This document shows positions 23,010-30,792 of a stretch of 34,504 bases of DNA, one piece after another. Below the pieces are notes generated by a model. It was not told where the DNA came from, made no database searches, and was given only the letters and a program-made list of their open reading frames with translations. The stretch spans positions 1 to 34,504 of the IMG/VR virus record IMGVR_UViG_3300031773_000016; one strand, 5' to 3'. Source of the stretch: a virus. The position numbers and the translations under genes are program-made. Each line of letters opens with the position of its first letter. The stretch's first letter is position 1.

Positions 23010-23326
23010 TATAATCTCTTATCTCCTGTTCTAAAGTACATATACTCGTTACTATTGACCATCTCTTTAATTATGTTTGTTTGTTCTTCTTTATTAAGTT
23101 TATAATAATTAGAATGTCCAAACCGTTCTTTAGTCTTTAACTTTAAAGCAATTAAAGGTATTTGTGCAATACGTTGAAAGTTTCCTTTTTGTGCTTCAGG
23201 TATATGATTGCGAAAAATTTTGTTTTCTTTTAAAATGTTAGTTGTATCTTGTGTGTTCTTAACTACTAGCTTTCTAGTTGCTCTATCAATATGTATCTCT
23301 TGATTAGGATTATATATATCTTCCAT
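23009..23326 (-). CDS. Hypothetical protein in head-tail region
   Basis: 105 residues, basic (many Lys/Arg) and mixed. Motifs: an N-terminal IHIDRATRKLVVKN beta stretch, QKGNFQRIAQIPLIALKLKTKERFGHSNYYKL, and EEQTNIIKEMVNSNEYMYFRTG. One-base overlaps with both neighbours. The setting between the adaptor and small virion proteins suggests a head-tail or scaffold accessory, but the family is unknown to me. Confidence 0.7.
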   Translation of the reverse strand: MEDIYNPNQEIHIDRATRKLVVKNTQDTTNILKENKIFRNHIPEAQKGNFQRIAQIPLIALKLKTKERFGHSNYYKLNKEEQTNIIKEMVNSNEYMYFRTGDKRL

Positions 23327-23505
23327 TATACAACCACTACTGTTCCAGTTATTGTAACTGTAGCTGCGAATGTAATAGGTCCAGCAAATACAGCACTTGT
23401 GATGATCTGATCTAAATTAATTTCAGAATCGTGTTCGTGTATTTTTTCACCTGGGGGTGTGTCGCCAATATATTGAACGCCACCAACTGATTGTATTACT
23501 GCCAT
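23326..23505 (-). CDS. 59-residue beta protein with fibre-tip motif
   Basis: Starts at ATG 23505 with GGAGAT upstream and ends in a TAATG overlap. The protein reads MAVIQSVGGVQYIGDTPPGEK, an acidic stretch HEHDSEINLDQ, then VFAGPITFAATVTITGTVVVV. The last part shares the GP(I/V)-TG-TVVV pattern with the C-terminus of the anchor fibre protein at 12951-13655. Probably a small virion beta protein or trimeric cap. Confidence 0.65.
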   Translation of the reverse strand: MAVIQSVGGVQYIGDTPPGEKIHEHDSEINLDQIITSAVFAGPITFAATVTITGTVVVV

Positions 23506-23513
23506 GTTATCTC

Positions 23514-23840
23514 CTATGAACTAATTGTATCGACTAATGATACCCATACATCAATACTATTTGCTGTACCAGCTTGTCCTTTTAGAACGTCTGAACTTTG
23601 TAAAACAAATTTAGCTCCACCTTGTACTAATTCTACTGAACTAGCTGGCGGTATAGATAAATCTTTTACAAGGTATCTAGTTGTAGAACCGCCTTCTGAT
23701 ACCCAAACACTTACTGTAACAGTAGTTGTTAAAATATTAGCAAGTCTTAGTCCAACAACTGCATCATCACTATTTGATGTATATATTGTGGTTGCTGAGT
23801 TTGTAATCTGAGCCCCATTGGATTCGAAATCTTGAGCCAT
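23514..23840 (-). CDS. Small beta-sandwich virion protein
   Basis: 108 residues, all-beta: ATTIYTSNSDDAVVGLRLANILTTTVTVSVWVSEGG, LVKDLSIPPASSVELVQGGAKFVLQSSDVL, then a final NSIDVWVSL. It resembles 19533-19859 in size and strand order, which suggests paralogy of a fibre or decoration fold. A ribosome site (AAGGAGA) lies before the ATG. No signal peptide. Role in the virion inferred. Confidence 0.7.
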   Translation of the reverse strand: MAQDFESNGAQITNSATTIYTSNSDDAVVGLRLANILTTTVTVSVWVSEGGSTTRYLVKDLSIPPASSVELVQGGAKFVLQSSDVLKGQAGTANSIDVWVSLVDTISS

Positions 23841-23849
23841 GTTTTCTCC

Positions 23850-25325
23850 TTATAATGCGATTGCCATCGCTACCGCCAGACCTGCTGTAGCTTTTGCATC
23901 TAATTGTGTTTGTATTGCTGATGTTACGCCATTAACGTAACCAATTTCTGTTGAGGTTGTAGTTGCTGCTGATACATCACCACTACCATCTGATACTAAT
24001 GCTCTTGATGCTGTAAGATCTGCCATCTTACTAAATGCAATAGCAGCACTAGATTTAATGTCAGCATTTACAATATTAGTAATTGTATTATTATCTGAGT
24101 CTATTGATTTATTAGTTAGTGTATCTGAAGAACTAGCAGTAATACCACCAATGTCTGACAGTACTTCTGAAGTAGATCTACTCTCTAATCCATTAGCTGT
24201 GAACCTAGCATATTCATCATCTGCAACACTAGCACTATCAACCTTGACTGCGTTTGTGTTACTAATACCGAAAGTAAGTGTTGCCTGTCCACCAATATCA
24301 CTTAGTACTTCACTTGCTGATCTACCTTCAATTGATGTACCTGCGACTCTTAAGAAATCATCATCTGCTACACCAGTAGTAAAGATAGGAATATTTGTAT
24401 TTGATATACCAAAGCTTAATGCAGCTTGACCTCCTATATCACTTAGCACTTCTGAGGTGCTTCGACTTTCAAGACCGTTAGCAGTAAATCGTGCATACTC
24501 ATCGTCAGCTACACTTGCTGAATCTATCTTAACAGCATTGGTATTTGAGATACCAAAAGTAAGTGATGCTTGACCACCTATGTCAGATAGAACTTCTGCT
24601 GTACTTCTGCTTTCTAAACCAGAAGATGTAAACCTTGCGTACTCGTCATCAGCAACAGAACCACTGTCTACTTTAACAGCATTAGTATTGCTTATGCCAA
24701 ATGTTAAAGATGCTTGTCCGCCTATATCTGATAAGACTTCTGATGCAGAACGACCTTCTACAGTTGTTCCAGCTATCCTTAAAAAGTCATCATCAACTAC
24801 GCCTGTAGTAAACTTAGGTACATTAGTATTAGAAATACCGAATGTAAGTGTTGCTTGTTTTGCATCAAGTTGAGTTTGTATAGCACTTGTAACACCATCT
24901 ACATAGTTTAATTCAGTTGTAGAAAGAGTAGCTCCATCTAATATTTCTAATTCAGTTTCATCAATTGATGCACTACCAATAACAAATCCAGTTGCAGTAA
25001 CAGTAGAGTTAAATGCAGCAGCCCCTGCTTCTGACATATCTAATGTTAAAGCTGTTATATCTGATGAACCATCAGTACCTTTAAATATAATATCAGTATC
25101 GCCTGCTTGTGCATCTATAGTTATATTACCAGAGCTTGTTGCAATACTAACTGCACCGTCACCAGTTCCTATATCGTCTGCAGATACAGCAGCAGATACT
25201 GCTGAGTTAATATTTGCAAATGTTATTTTCTTTGTTTGACCTGCATCGGTATCAACAATAGCAAATACGTCATCATTTGCTGGAGATGATAATGCGGTTA
25301 ATTCACTAATCTTACTATCTGCCAT
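23850..25325 (-). CDS. Fibre protein with five 47-48-residue repeats
   Basis: 491 residues. The N-terminus (SKISELTALSSPANDDVFAIVDTDAGQTKKITF) is a fibre head motif common in marine phages. Residues about 158-394 are five tandem repeats, each LTFGISNTN, a variable 8-residue part, DD(E/D)(Y/F), then (L)ESRS and SEVLSDIGG. Order by subtype is A-B-B-A-B. YVDGVTSAIQTQLDAK before the repeats is echoed as YVNGVTSAIQTQLDAK after them. The end is hydrophobic Ala. It lies between the beta proteins and the small basic genes. Likely a trimeric fibre. Codons of identical residues differ strongly among repeats. Confidence 0.8.
   Translation of the reverse strand: MADSKISELTALSSPANDDVFAIVDTDAGQTKKITFANINSAVSAAVSADDIGTGDGAVSIATSSGNITIDAQAGDTDIIFKGTDGSSDITALTLDMSEAGAAAFNSTVTATGFVIGSASIDETELEILDGATLSTTELNYVDGVTSAIQTQLDAKQATLTFGISNTNVPKFTTGVVDDDFLRIAGTTVEGRSASEVLSDIGGQASLTFGISNTNAVKVDSGSVADDEYARFTSSGLESRSTAEVLSDIGGQASLTFGISNTNAVKIDSASVADDEYARFTANGLESRSTSEVLSDIGGQAALSFGISNTNIPIFTTGVADDDFLRVAGTSIEGRSASEVLSDIGGQATLTFGISNTNAVKVDSASVADDEYARFTANGLESRSTSEVLSDIGGITASSSDTLTNKSIDSDNNTITNIVNADIKSSAAIAFSKMADLTASRALVSDGSGDVSAATTTSTEIGYVNGVTSAIQTQLDAKATAGLAVAMAIAL
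24144..24854 (-). repeat. Five tandem protein-level repeats of about 141-144 bases
   Basis: The repeats encode nearly the same 47-48 residues, but aligned copies differ at most synonymous positions. Comparing copy 3 (residues 253-300) with copy 5 (348-394) by eye, about 44 of 46 residues agree while roughly two thirds of the codons for those residues differ. They are protein repeats, not recent DNA duplications. Confidence 0.85.
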
Positions 25326-25398
25326 TATTATTCCGTTTCTTCTTTTTAGTTTGTTTTTCTTTTTGTTTTAGAAGTTCGACAAGTTCCTTGAACGTCAT
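25315..25398 (-). CDS. 27-residue Lys-rich mini-protein
   Basis: Starts in an ATGA overlap with the 45-residue gene and ends inside the fibre gene. MTFKELVELLKQKEKQTKKK then RNNNGR: a short helix with a strongly basic end. Coupled start only; at this length its reality is uncertain. Confidence 0.4.
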   Translation of the reverse strand: MTFKELVELLKQKEKQTKKKKRNNNGR

Positions 25399-25532
25399 CT
25401 GCCTTGACCTCTATATTTTTTAAATGATCTTCTTTTATGTTTATTCATAGAACTCATCTTTGGATTTCTGCCAATAGATGTTCCATGATGAATAGCCTCA
25501 TGGTCTGTGTGAGCTTTCCACTTCTTAGCCAT
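25395..25532 (-). CDS. 45-residue basic mini-protein
   Basis: Starts in a TAATG overlap with the upstream gene and ends in an ATGA overlap. The sequence is His/Lys/Arg-rich: KKWKAHTDHEAIHHGTS, then MNKHKRRSFKKYRGQGR. The basic end could bind nucleic acid or an acidic partner such as the scaffold. I recall similar short peptides in other marine phages. Function unknown. Confidence 0.6.
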   Translation of the reverse strand: MAKKWKAHTDHEAIHHGTSIGRNPKMSSMNKHKRRSFKKYRGQGR

Positions 25533-25714
25533 TAGTTGTCTATTGGACCACCACTAAAGACTACGCCTACAGCTTGTTCTAATTTAATATTGTCTCCGCT
25601 TTCAATTAACAAGTATGTTGCATCTTGTACTTTTAAGTTATCGTTTGGAGTATCAGTTCTTCTATCTCTATACCTATCTTGTCCTCTGTGAGAAAACCTG
25701 GTAGCAATCGTCAT
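25532..25714 (-). CDS. Small basic-acidic virion-region protein, 60 residues
   Basis: ATG 25714 overlaps the upstream stop. Arg-rich start (TRFSHRGQDRYRDRRTDT) followed by a beta-like VQDATYLLIESGDNIKLEQAVGVVFSGG. Overlaps by four and one bases with neighbours. Located between the decoration-like genes and the mini-proteins. No known family. Likely translated as part of the array. Confidence 0.65.
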   Translation of the reverse strand: MTIATRFSHRGQDRYRDRRTDTPNDNLKVQDATYLLIESGDNIKLEQAVGVVFSGGPIDN

Positions 25715-26010
25715 TGTGTAAGTTCAGATATTCTTGCAGTTCCGTCAGTTGATCCGACTCTTAACACAGCCACTTTTGTTGATGGTGTGACTCTAAAATA
25801 TTCAGGAGTAAACGCTGGTACTATGGTACTACCTGAAGTTGCAGTTGGTGATGTAGCGTTCATTTCCACATAAGCATCTACTGTTGTTACAACTCTTATT
25901 TCTCTAGTTTGTCCATCAAATGCGTTTGATGTTGCAGCAGATGAGCTTCCTACAGCTACAGTTTGTGTCGTTCCTACTTTAAATGTAGTTGGTGATTTGT
26001 TGTCAGACAT
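25711..26010 (-). CDS. Small beta-rich virion protein (possible decoration/head fibre)
   Basis: 99 residues, Ser/Thr/Ala-rich beta: KVGTTQTVAVGSSSAATSNAF, TREIRVVTTVDAYVEMNATS, FRVTPSTKVAVLRVGSTDGTARISELTQ. It shares its plan and ending (ISEL) with the upstream 91-residue gene (both have RxVR-V/L, VTA/ATS, V.P...VIR), so they are tandem paralogues. Position just after the capsid terminator suggests head-decoration or tail proteins. Confidence 0.7.
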   Translation of the reverse strand: MSDNKSPTTFKVGTTQTVAVGSSSAATSNAFDGQTREIRVVTTVDAYVEMNATSPTATSGSTIVPAFTPEYFRVTPSTKVAVLRVGSTDGTARISELTQ

Positions 26011-26013
26011 AAT

Positions 26014-26289
26014 TTACTCCGATAATTCTGAAATATACAATGATCCATTACCAGAAGTTCTAATTACAGATATGATATTGCCTGGTGATACTTTAAATAT
26101 TTCTGCTTCTTTGGCTTGCAATGGTGTCATAGATGCAGTTGCAGTTACTGCTGGATTGTTTATTGATACATGACAATCAGTAGTTGCATACAACCTTACA
26201 TACCTTACTTGCCCTGATATAGCAGAACTGTTAGCAGCAGTACCTGTGTAATCTACCTTTTGGACTGTTCCTGTTAATTTGTAATACAT
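26014..26289 (-). CDS. Small beta-rich virion protein (possible decoration/head fibre)
   Basis: 91 residues: TGTVQKVDYTGTAANSSAISGQVRYVRLYATTDCHVSINNPAVTATASMTPLQAKEAEIFKVSPGNIISVIRTSGNGSLYISELSE by parts; all-beta with one Cys. Paralogue of 25711-26010 by strand order and the shared ISEL ending. It is the first gene after the capsid terminator and is three bases from its partner. A ring, decoration or fibre role is inferred. Confidence 0.7.
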   Translation of the reverse strand: MYYKLTGTVQKVDYTGTAANSSAISGQVRYVRLYATTDCHVSINNPAVTATASMTPLQAKEAEIFKVSPGNIISVIRTSGNGSLYISELSE

Positions 26290-26311
26290 AATGTTCCTTA
26301 AATGTTCTAAA

Positions 26312-26330
26312 GGGGGAGACTAGCTCCCCC
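26312..26330 (-). terminator. Intrinsic terminator after the major capsid gene
   Basis: GGGGGAG and CTCCCCC form a perfect 7-bp GC stem with a 5-base loop, seven bases after the capsid stop. On the leftward strand it is followed by CCCCCTTTAG, a short T-run. It is the most GC-rich hairpin in the array. Its location matches terminators placed after capsid genes in other phages, where partial termination favours high capsid expression. Confidence 0.75.
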
Positions 26331-26337
26331 AATTAGA

Positions 26338-27285
26338 TTATTGGTTAATGTCGAGAAGAACACCGTGTGCGGCTTCGTTTCTCATTTCAAGTGTGTACTC
26401 ACATAAAAGTTGTTTCTTCTCAGAGTCACCAGTTTTTGCTAGGTCTCCGATTTGGAAGTCTCTTAAGTAAGCAGTTGCCATCATATCTCTTTGGATAAGG
26501 AAAGCATTACTTTCACTTGTAGTTGCCATTACTCTGTTTGGTACTACTTTAAGATCACCGAAATCTGAGCTATAAACGTCAATAGCTGCAAACTCAGTTC
26601 TTTTTTCTGCTTGACCAAATCTAGTAGTGTTAGCGTTGAAACCAGATACAGTTTGTTTTATACTTGGTGGACAAACAAACATATCCATTTCTCCGCCAGA
26701 TTCGTAAACCTCTTTAACAACTGTTTTAAGAATTGTTTCAGTAAGGTCTCTATCTGTACCAGAGTTAGGTAAGTCAGTACCAGAACCAGTAGAAAGAGAG
26801 CCAGAAGTTCCTGCATCACCGTTAGTTTTTAACCATGTAGGAATAGATCCTAATGCTCTAGCAGTTGTTGCATCTCCAGCAGCTTGAACTTGACCTTTAA
26901 TAAGTGCAAATTCTATATCTTTCTTAAGCTCTTTCGATTTCTTTGCAATTTGGTATGCCATTTCATCAGCACGACCTGCTGCATCTACAGCCGATTGTGT
27001 TCCAGAAAGTGCAACCACTTTGTCAGAAATTTGGGTGTAGTTAAACGCCCTTGTTGTAGCAGTTAAAGCGTCAACAGTTGCTTCATCACCTTCGATAACT
27101 TTGTTAGCGGCAGGTGTAGCAAGACTGTCAAGTTGCCATTCGTGCTTTGTTGATTTTGCTTTTGTACGAGGTATCGCAGACAAAATTGGGGTATCTTCAG
27201 GACTAATGTTATAGATTACATCTATTAAATCCTCTCGAATACCAGTAGTGTCATACGTATCATACAAGTTAGTTGGTTGTGCCAT
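26338..27285 (-). CDS. Major capsid protein, SU10-type
   Basis: 315 residues. The N-terminus (NLYDTYDTTGIREDLIDVIYNISPEDTPILSAI) is the hallmark of the SU10 major-head-protein family, an HK97-fold capsid. Later SKELKKDIEFALIKGQ, MFVCPPSIKQTVSGF and YSSDFGDLKVVPNRVM match the family's body and beta-hinge regions. Strong ribosome site (AAGGAGG at 27291-27297) and a following terminator fit high expression. The scaffold is just upstream. No protease is recognised, so assembly may use scaffold without cleavage. Confidence 0.93.
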   Translation of the reverse strand: MAQPTNLYDTYDTTGIREDLIDVIYNISPEDTPILSAIPRTKAKSTKHEWQLDSLATPAANKVIEGDEATVDALTATTRAFNYTQISDKVVALSGTQSAVDAAGRADEMAYQIAKKSKELKKDIEFALIKGQVQAAGDATTARALGSIPTWLKTNGDAGTSGSLSTGSGTDLPNSGTDRDLTETILKTVVKEVYESGGEMDMFVCPPSIKQTVSGFNANTTRFGQAEKRTEFAAIDVYSSDFGDLKVVPNRVMATTSESNAFLIQRDMMATAYLRDFQIGDLAKTGDSEKKQLLCEYTLEMRNEAAHGVLLDINQ

Positions 27286-27301
27286 TACAGCCTCCTTCTT
27301 G

Positions 27302-28306
27302 TTATACTAAACTACGGAAAATCTTAGCAGCGTCAGTAACTTTGCCTGTTTTACGTAGTGTTGAGAGTTTTTGACGTTTCTCTTCAGCTAACTGTTGACC
27401 TTTCGTTTTAGACACACCGCCTCTTACAACTTTAGGAGCATTGACCGCTTTCTTTTTTATTTCTGGTTTAGCTTTTTGAAGATTACGATAATTCATCGCA
27501 TCTTTAACTAGCATCACATATCTGTGGTCATAAATAGAGTCAATTTCTTGACCTTTAAAGCCCATGTTAGAAAGATAATCACGCATTTGTTTTCTAAATT
27601 GCGTTCCTTGTTCAGGATGATTCATTTCTGGAACTTTTATATTTAATTGCTTTTGTTGTTCATCAAGATACTTTTGAAACTCTTCCATTTGAAGTTGGTT
27701 AGTTTGCTGTTGCACTTGTTGAAGTTGCTCGTTTTTCTTTCGCATTTTATGCTCTAGTCTTGCAGCTTCTACAGGATCTTCGTCATATAGTTTTTCGAAG
27801 TCTATTTGTGCGTATTCTTGTTGAAGTTGTACTTGTGCGGACTTGTTTAATTCGTCAAGTCTAGCTATCTTTTGTTCAACGTCTTTTTTTGATCGTTCAA
27901 CAAAGTCACTTGATTGCTGTCTTTCAGCAGCAAGTTCCTGTGTTTTACGAGTGTAATCTGCATTTCGTTGATACCCTTGAATTAACTCATCTTGGGTCAC
28001 CTCAAAGTCTGTACCATCAATGGTTACAGTATAAATAGGCTCCTCAGAGTTTTCTTGTATATCTTCCGACTCAGATGTTTCTTGGACTATTTCCTCACTT
28101 AAAGGTTCTTCACCTTGATCTTTGTAAGGAACGTCACTTGGGTTTACAGTTTCCTCGCTAGAAGTTTCTACCTCTGCTTCTTCTGTTGTTTGTGTAGATT
28201 CAGCTACTGCTGTTTCTACAGGTGTTTCTGCAGCATCATCTCCAGTCATCAGACCTTTAATAATATTTCCTGCATCAACTACGTTAGTTGGTTGGCTATC
28301 TGCCAT
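27302..28306 (-). CDS. Capsid scaffold protein
   Basis: 334 residues. N-terminal half is very acidic (many Glu, Thr, Ser; DVPYKDQGEEPLSEEIVQETSESEDIQEN). Then VDGTDFEV-like VTIDGTDFEVTQDELIQGYQRNADYTRKTQ, a motif of phage scaffolds, followed by a long Gln-rich coiled coil and a basic C-terminus (KKKAVNAPKVVRGGVSKTKG). This acidic-to-basic, coiled-coil plan and its position between portal and capsid support scaffold function. AAGGAGG precedes the start. Confidence 0.85.
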   Translation of the reverse strand: MADSQPTNVVDAGNIIKGLMTGDDAAETPVETAVAESTQTTEEAEVETSSEETVNPSDVPYKDQGEEPLSEEIVQETSESEDIQENSEEPIYTVTIDGTDFEVTQDELIQGYQRNADYTRKTQELAAERQQSSDFVERSKKDVEQKIARLDELNKSAQVQLQQEYAQIDFEKLYDEDPVEAARLEHKMRKKNEQLQQVQQQTNQLQMEEFQKYLDEQQKQLNIKVPEMNHPEQGTQFRKQMRDYLSNMGFKGQEIDSIYDHRYVMLVKDAMNYRNLQKAKPEIKKKAVNAPKVVRGGVSKTKGQQLAEEKRQKLSTLRKTGKVTDAAKIFRSLV

Positions 28307-28350
28307 AACAACCTCCTTATTAAATGTTACACTCCCTTTTGGGTTGGTGT

Positions 28351-28375
28351 ATTCGATTTAAGTCGAATTTTTTTT
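28351..28375 (+). terminator. Possible rightward-strand terminator antisense to late operon
   Basis: ATTCGA / TCGAAT are a 6-bp inverted repeat with a short loop, directly followed by TTTTTTTT on the rightward strand. It overlaps the end of the 90-residue gene. Read leftward it is only a hairpin with an A-tract before it. The polarity suggests a block to antisense transcription, or is incidental. Confidence 0.4.
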
Positions 28376-28630
28376 GAGCTGATTGATTTGAGTTGCAGCG
28401 AGCTTTCCTGTTTCCATTACGGTGCGAAAGTGATTCTCCACTTTGTCAGTAATGTGGTATGCTTGCCATAAGACTTTTCTTACTGCATCCTCATCATGTT
28501 TTGTTTGAAGTAGGGCATCTTTGTATTCTGCTTTTAGCATTTCAAATGCCTCTTTAAACAACGGTTCGTCAAGAAGTAGTTTGGCTTTCTCGCCTCTTGA
28601 AACTTCTTTACTTAGTTTGCTTTGGTTCAT
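28358..28630 (-). CDS. Small conserved phage protein beside portal
   Basis: 90 residues, all-helical: EKAKLLLDEPLFKEAFEMLKAEYKDALLQTKHDEDAVRKVLWQAYHITDKVENHFRTVMETGKLA by parts. The LL-D-PLF-EAFE start and the KVE-H-x-x-VMETGKLA end match a small protein common beside portal genes in podoviruses. Overlaps the portal by 23 bases. Function unknown; perhaps a portal or packaging accessory. Confidence 0.75.
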   Translation of the reverse strand: MNQSKLSKEVSRGEKAKLLLDEPLFKEAFEMLKAEYKDALLQTKHDEDAVRKVLWQAYHITDKVENHFRTVMETGKLAATQINQLKKNST

Positions 28631-30791
28631 TAGTTACGTTTTGCATGATTTGTTGTGCTTGGTCAAGTTGTTTATCAACACTTTTTTGTGCTTGTTCTCT
28701 TAACTTGCCTTGCTGAACTAAATCTTCTTTTGCTAAAACTGCATCCCTTCTGATTTCAGCCTCATTAATCTTGGTTCCGTATTGTAATTCTAATTCTTTA
28801 ATACGAGTTTCAAACTTCAGTATCATTTCTTGATAGCTTTTTTCTAATTCTTTTATTCTAATTTCACTATCCATTTGTTTTCTGTAGTTCTCACCTTGAA
28901 CCTGTAACTGCGATACTTTTTCAAATTCTGTTGGTTGCGGTGGTTGAGGAGGTGGCATTTGTTGCATACCTACATCTGGATCTGTAAAGAACAGACCAGT
29001 ATTTTTCAACCCTGCGTTTTCAACAATTTTTGAAAGTGTGTTGTAAATATTTCTTAGGTTAACCATTGGTCCAGCAGGAGTGCCTTGTAGCTCTAATGCT
29101 TTTAATTGAGTTTGTAAGATGTTATTTAGGATTGAAAGTTGTTGATCTCTTGATCCAGTTCCAAGTCCTACGTTAATTGAAACATTACATCTGTTTCTCC
29201 ACTCCATCGGTCTAAATGGTACGAATGAATTTCTGATTTTTATGATTCTTTCTTTGTCTTGATGTTTAACCACCAATTCAAATATTTTTCCAAACATATC
29301 TTTAACGCCTGTTTCGGCAAAGATACGTGCAATCAACTCGACTCTCATTTGAGCTTGGGTTAAAATTACATTAACACCAGTTGCTGTTTTGTTAAGAGAG
29401 TCAGCATCCATGCCTTGCGAGTATCTTGTTATTCCTGTACGTTGTTCTCTTACTGTGTCAAGATATTCAAGGAGTGGAAATGCTTGTTGATTAATAGTTT
29501 GTGTTTGCATTGGCATCATCACTTGACCTGGCGAACCTTTAGTTCTAACTACGCCACCTGGTCGGTTAGTGAGTAAGTCGTCAAGATTAACTTGACCATC
29601 CATAACTGCAACTCTGTTGTTGTTAGTTAGATACATATTATCTAACAACTGCCTCATAACTGTTGACTTAATAAGTTGTAAGTCCTCAGTCATTTCAGAA
29701 ACTGATCTACCGAAGAACCTATGAGGAACCATGATCGGTGTGATAGAAATAAATGGTATGCTATCGCATAATTCATCATCTAAAATACTATAGCCACCTG
29801 TACCAGCCATAGTTACTTTTCTTAATTTCGCAATGCCATCGCCTTCAACATCCATTTTCGCATAACATTCAAAAACTGTTATTTCATCTGTAGATGCTTC
29901 GCCTGCATTACTATCATAGTCATAATCTAAATTATTATAACGAGTAATTTTTTCTTCGTTGTATTTATCTGATATATCACTTGGTAAAGAGTTAACTAGG
30001 TCTGCATCAAACCCTGCTTCAATAAGCTGTGATCTTGTTTGTGTTGTACGGTGTGCAAGAAAGTTTGCATCTTGTAAACTCTTTGCTCTACGTTCAATTA
30101 AAAACTCTTCAGGTGGTATAGCTTCAATTTTAACTTTGCCAAATGTTTCAATTCTTGTAATAACGCAATCATGCAACATAGGAACTGGTTGATCTTCTAT
30201 TTGCTGCATCAACATAGGATCATCTGTTTGTTCCATCATTTTTTGTTTTGCAGTAATAGCATCTTCGTCAGAATATTCTGAGTGTTCTTTTACTTCAACA
30301 CCATCTTCATCAATAAGCATAGTGTATTCATCATCACTTAGTTTTTCGTAAGTTTCTTGTTCTCGTTTTTCAGATGTATTCCAATATATTTTTGCAATTC
30401 CGTTTTTTTGTATTAATGCGTCTTTGAATAATGTGTAAAGTGCAACAAACCCATCGTTATCTTTATTGAATACGTAATTCAAATAATCAGTTGCCTGTTT
30501 TGCAACTTCTTCATCTTCTGCTGTGACAGGATCACATCTAACAACATCATCACTAGCTGCAAATGTTCTAAGTAGTGTTGGTAGAATTGATTCAATTACA
30601 TCACTGACATCTGTTGAAACAACTTGTGAACGACCTTCTTGCTCGTTACCAAATGGTTCACCAAAATAATATTCTAAAGATTTTTGTCTTTGGGTTGTTA
30701 TGTCTGAACCAATGTAACCAAGTGAAGCGTTAATTTCTGATTGCAATACTGCTGTGACTTCTGGTTCTGTTAAGGGTTTTCCTTTTGCCAT
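28608..30791 (-). CDS. Portal protein, P22/SU10-type
   Basis: 727 residues. N-terminal YFGEPFGNEQEGRSQVVSTDVSDVIESILPTLLR is the portal signature. VVRCDPVTAEDEEVAKQATDYLNYVFN follows, then the RTTQTRSQLIEAGFD and IETFGKVKIEAIPPEEFL motifs. The middle is the wing/stem (MVPHRFFGRSVSEMTEDLQLIKSTVMRQLLDNMYL). A long Gln/Lys coiled coil forms the barrel-like C-terminus (residues about 630-727). It forms the 12-subunit ring through which DNA passes. It overlaps the next gene by 23 bases and lies one base from TerL. Confidence 0.92.
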   Translation of the reverse strand: MAKGKPLTEPEVTAVLQSEINASLGYIGSDITTQRQKSLEYYFGEPFGNEQEGRSQVVSTDVSDVIESILPTLLRTFAASDDVVRCDPVTAEDEEVAKQATDYLNYVFNKDNDGFVALYTLFKDALIQKNGIAKIYWNTSEKREQETYEKLSDDEYTMLIDEDGVEVKEHSEYSDEDAITAKQKMMEQTDDPMLMQQIEDQPVPMLHDCVITRIETFGKVKIEAIPPEEFLIERRAKSLQDANFLAHRTTQTRSQLIEAGFDADLVNSLPSDISDKYNEEKITRYNNLDYDYDSNAGEASTDEITVFECYAKMDVEGDGIAKLRKVTMAGTGGYSILDDELCDSIPFISITPIMVPHRFFGRSVSEMTEDLQLIKSTVMRQLLDNMYLTNNNRVAVMDGQVNLDDLLTNRPGGVVRTKGSPGQVMMPMQTQTINQQAFPLLEYLDTVREQRTGITRYSQGMDADSLNKTATGVNVILTQAQMRVELIARIFAETGVKDMFGKIFELVVKHQDKERIIKIRNSFVPFRPMEWRNRCNVSINVGLGTGSRDQQLSILNNILQTQLKALELQGTPAGPMVNLRNIYNTLSKIVENAGLKNTGLFFTDPDVGMQQMPPPQPPQPTEFEKVSQLQVQGENYRKQMDSEIRIKELEKSYQEMILKFETRIKELELQYGTKINEAEIRRDAVLAKEDLVQQGKLREQAQKSVDKQLDQAQQIMQNVTNEPKQTK

Positions 30792-30792
30792 A

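Noticed and set aside
24144-24854. A repeat array as possible CRISPR
   Set aside because: Period is about 141-144 bases with little DNA identity; these are protein-coding repeats.
24058-24873. Two rightward frames opposite the fibre repeats that look like repeated proteins
   Set aside because: They mirror the repeats on the coding strand; the leftward frame is continuous, in array context and has the better composition.
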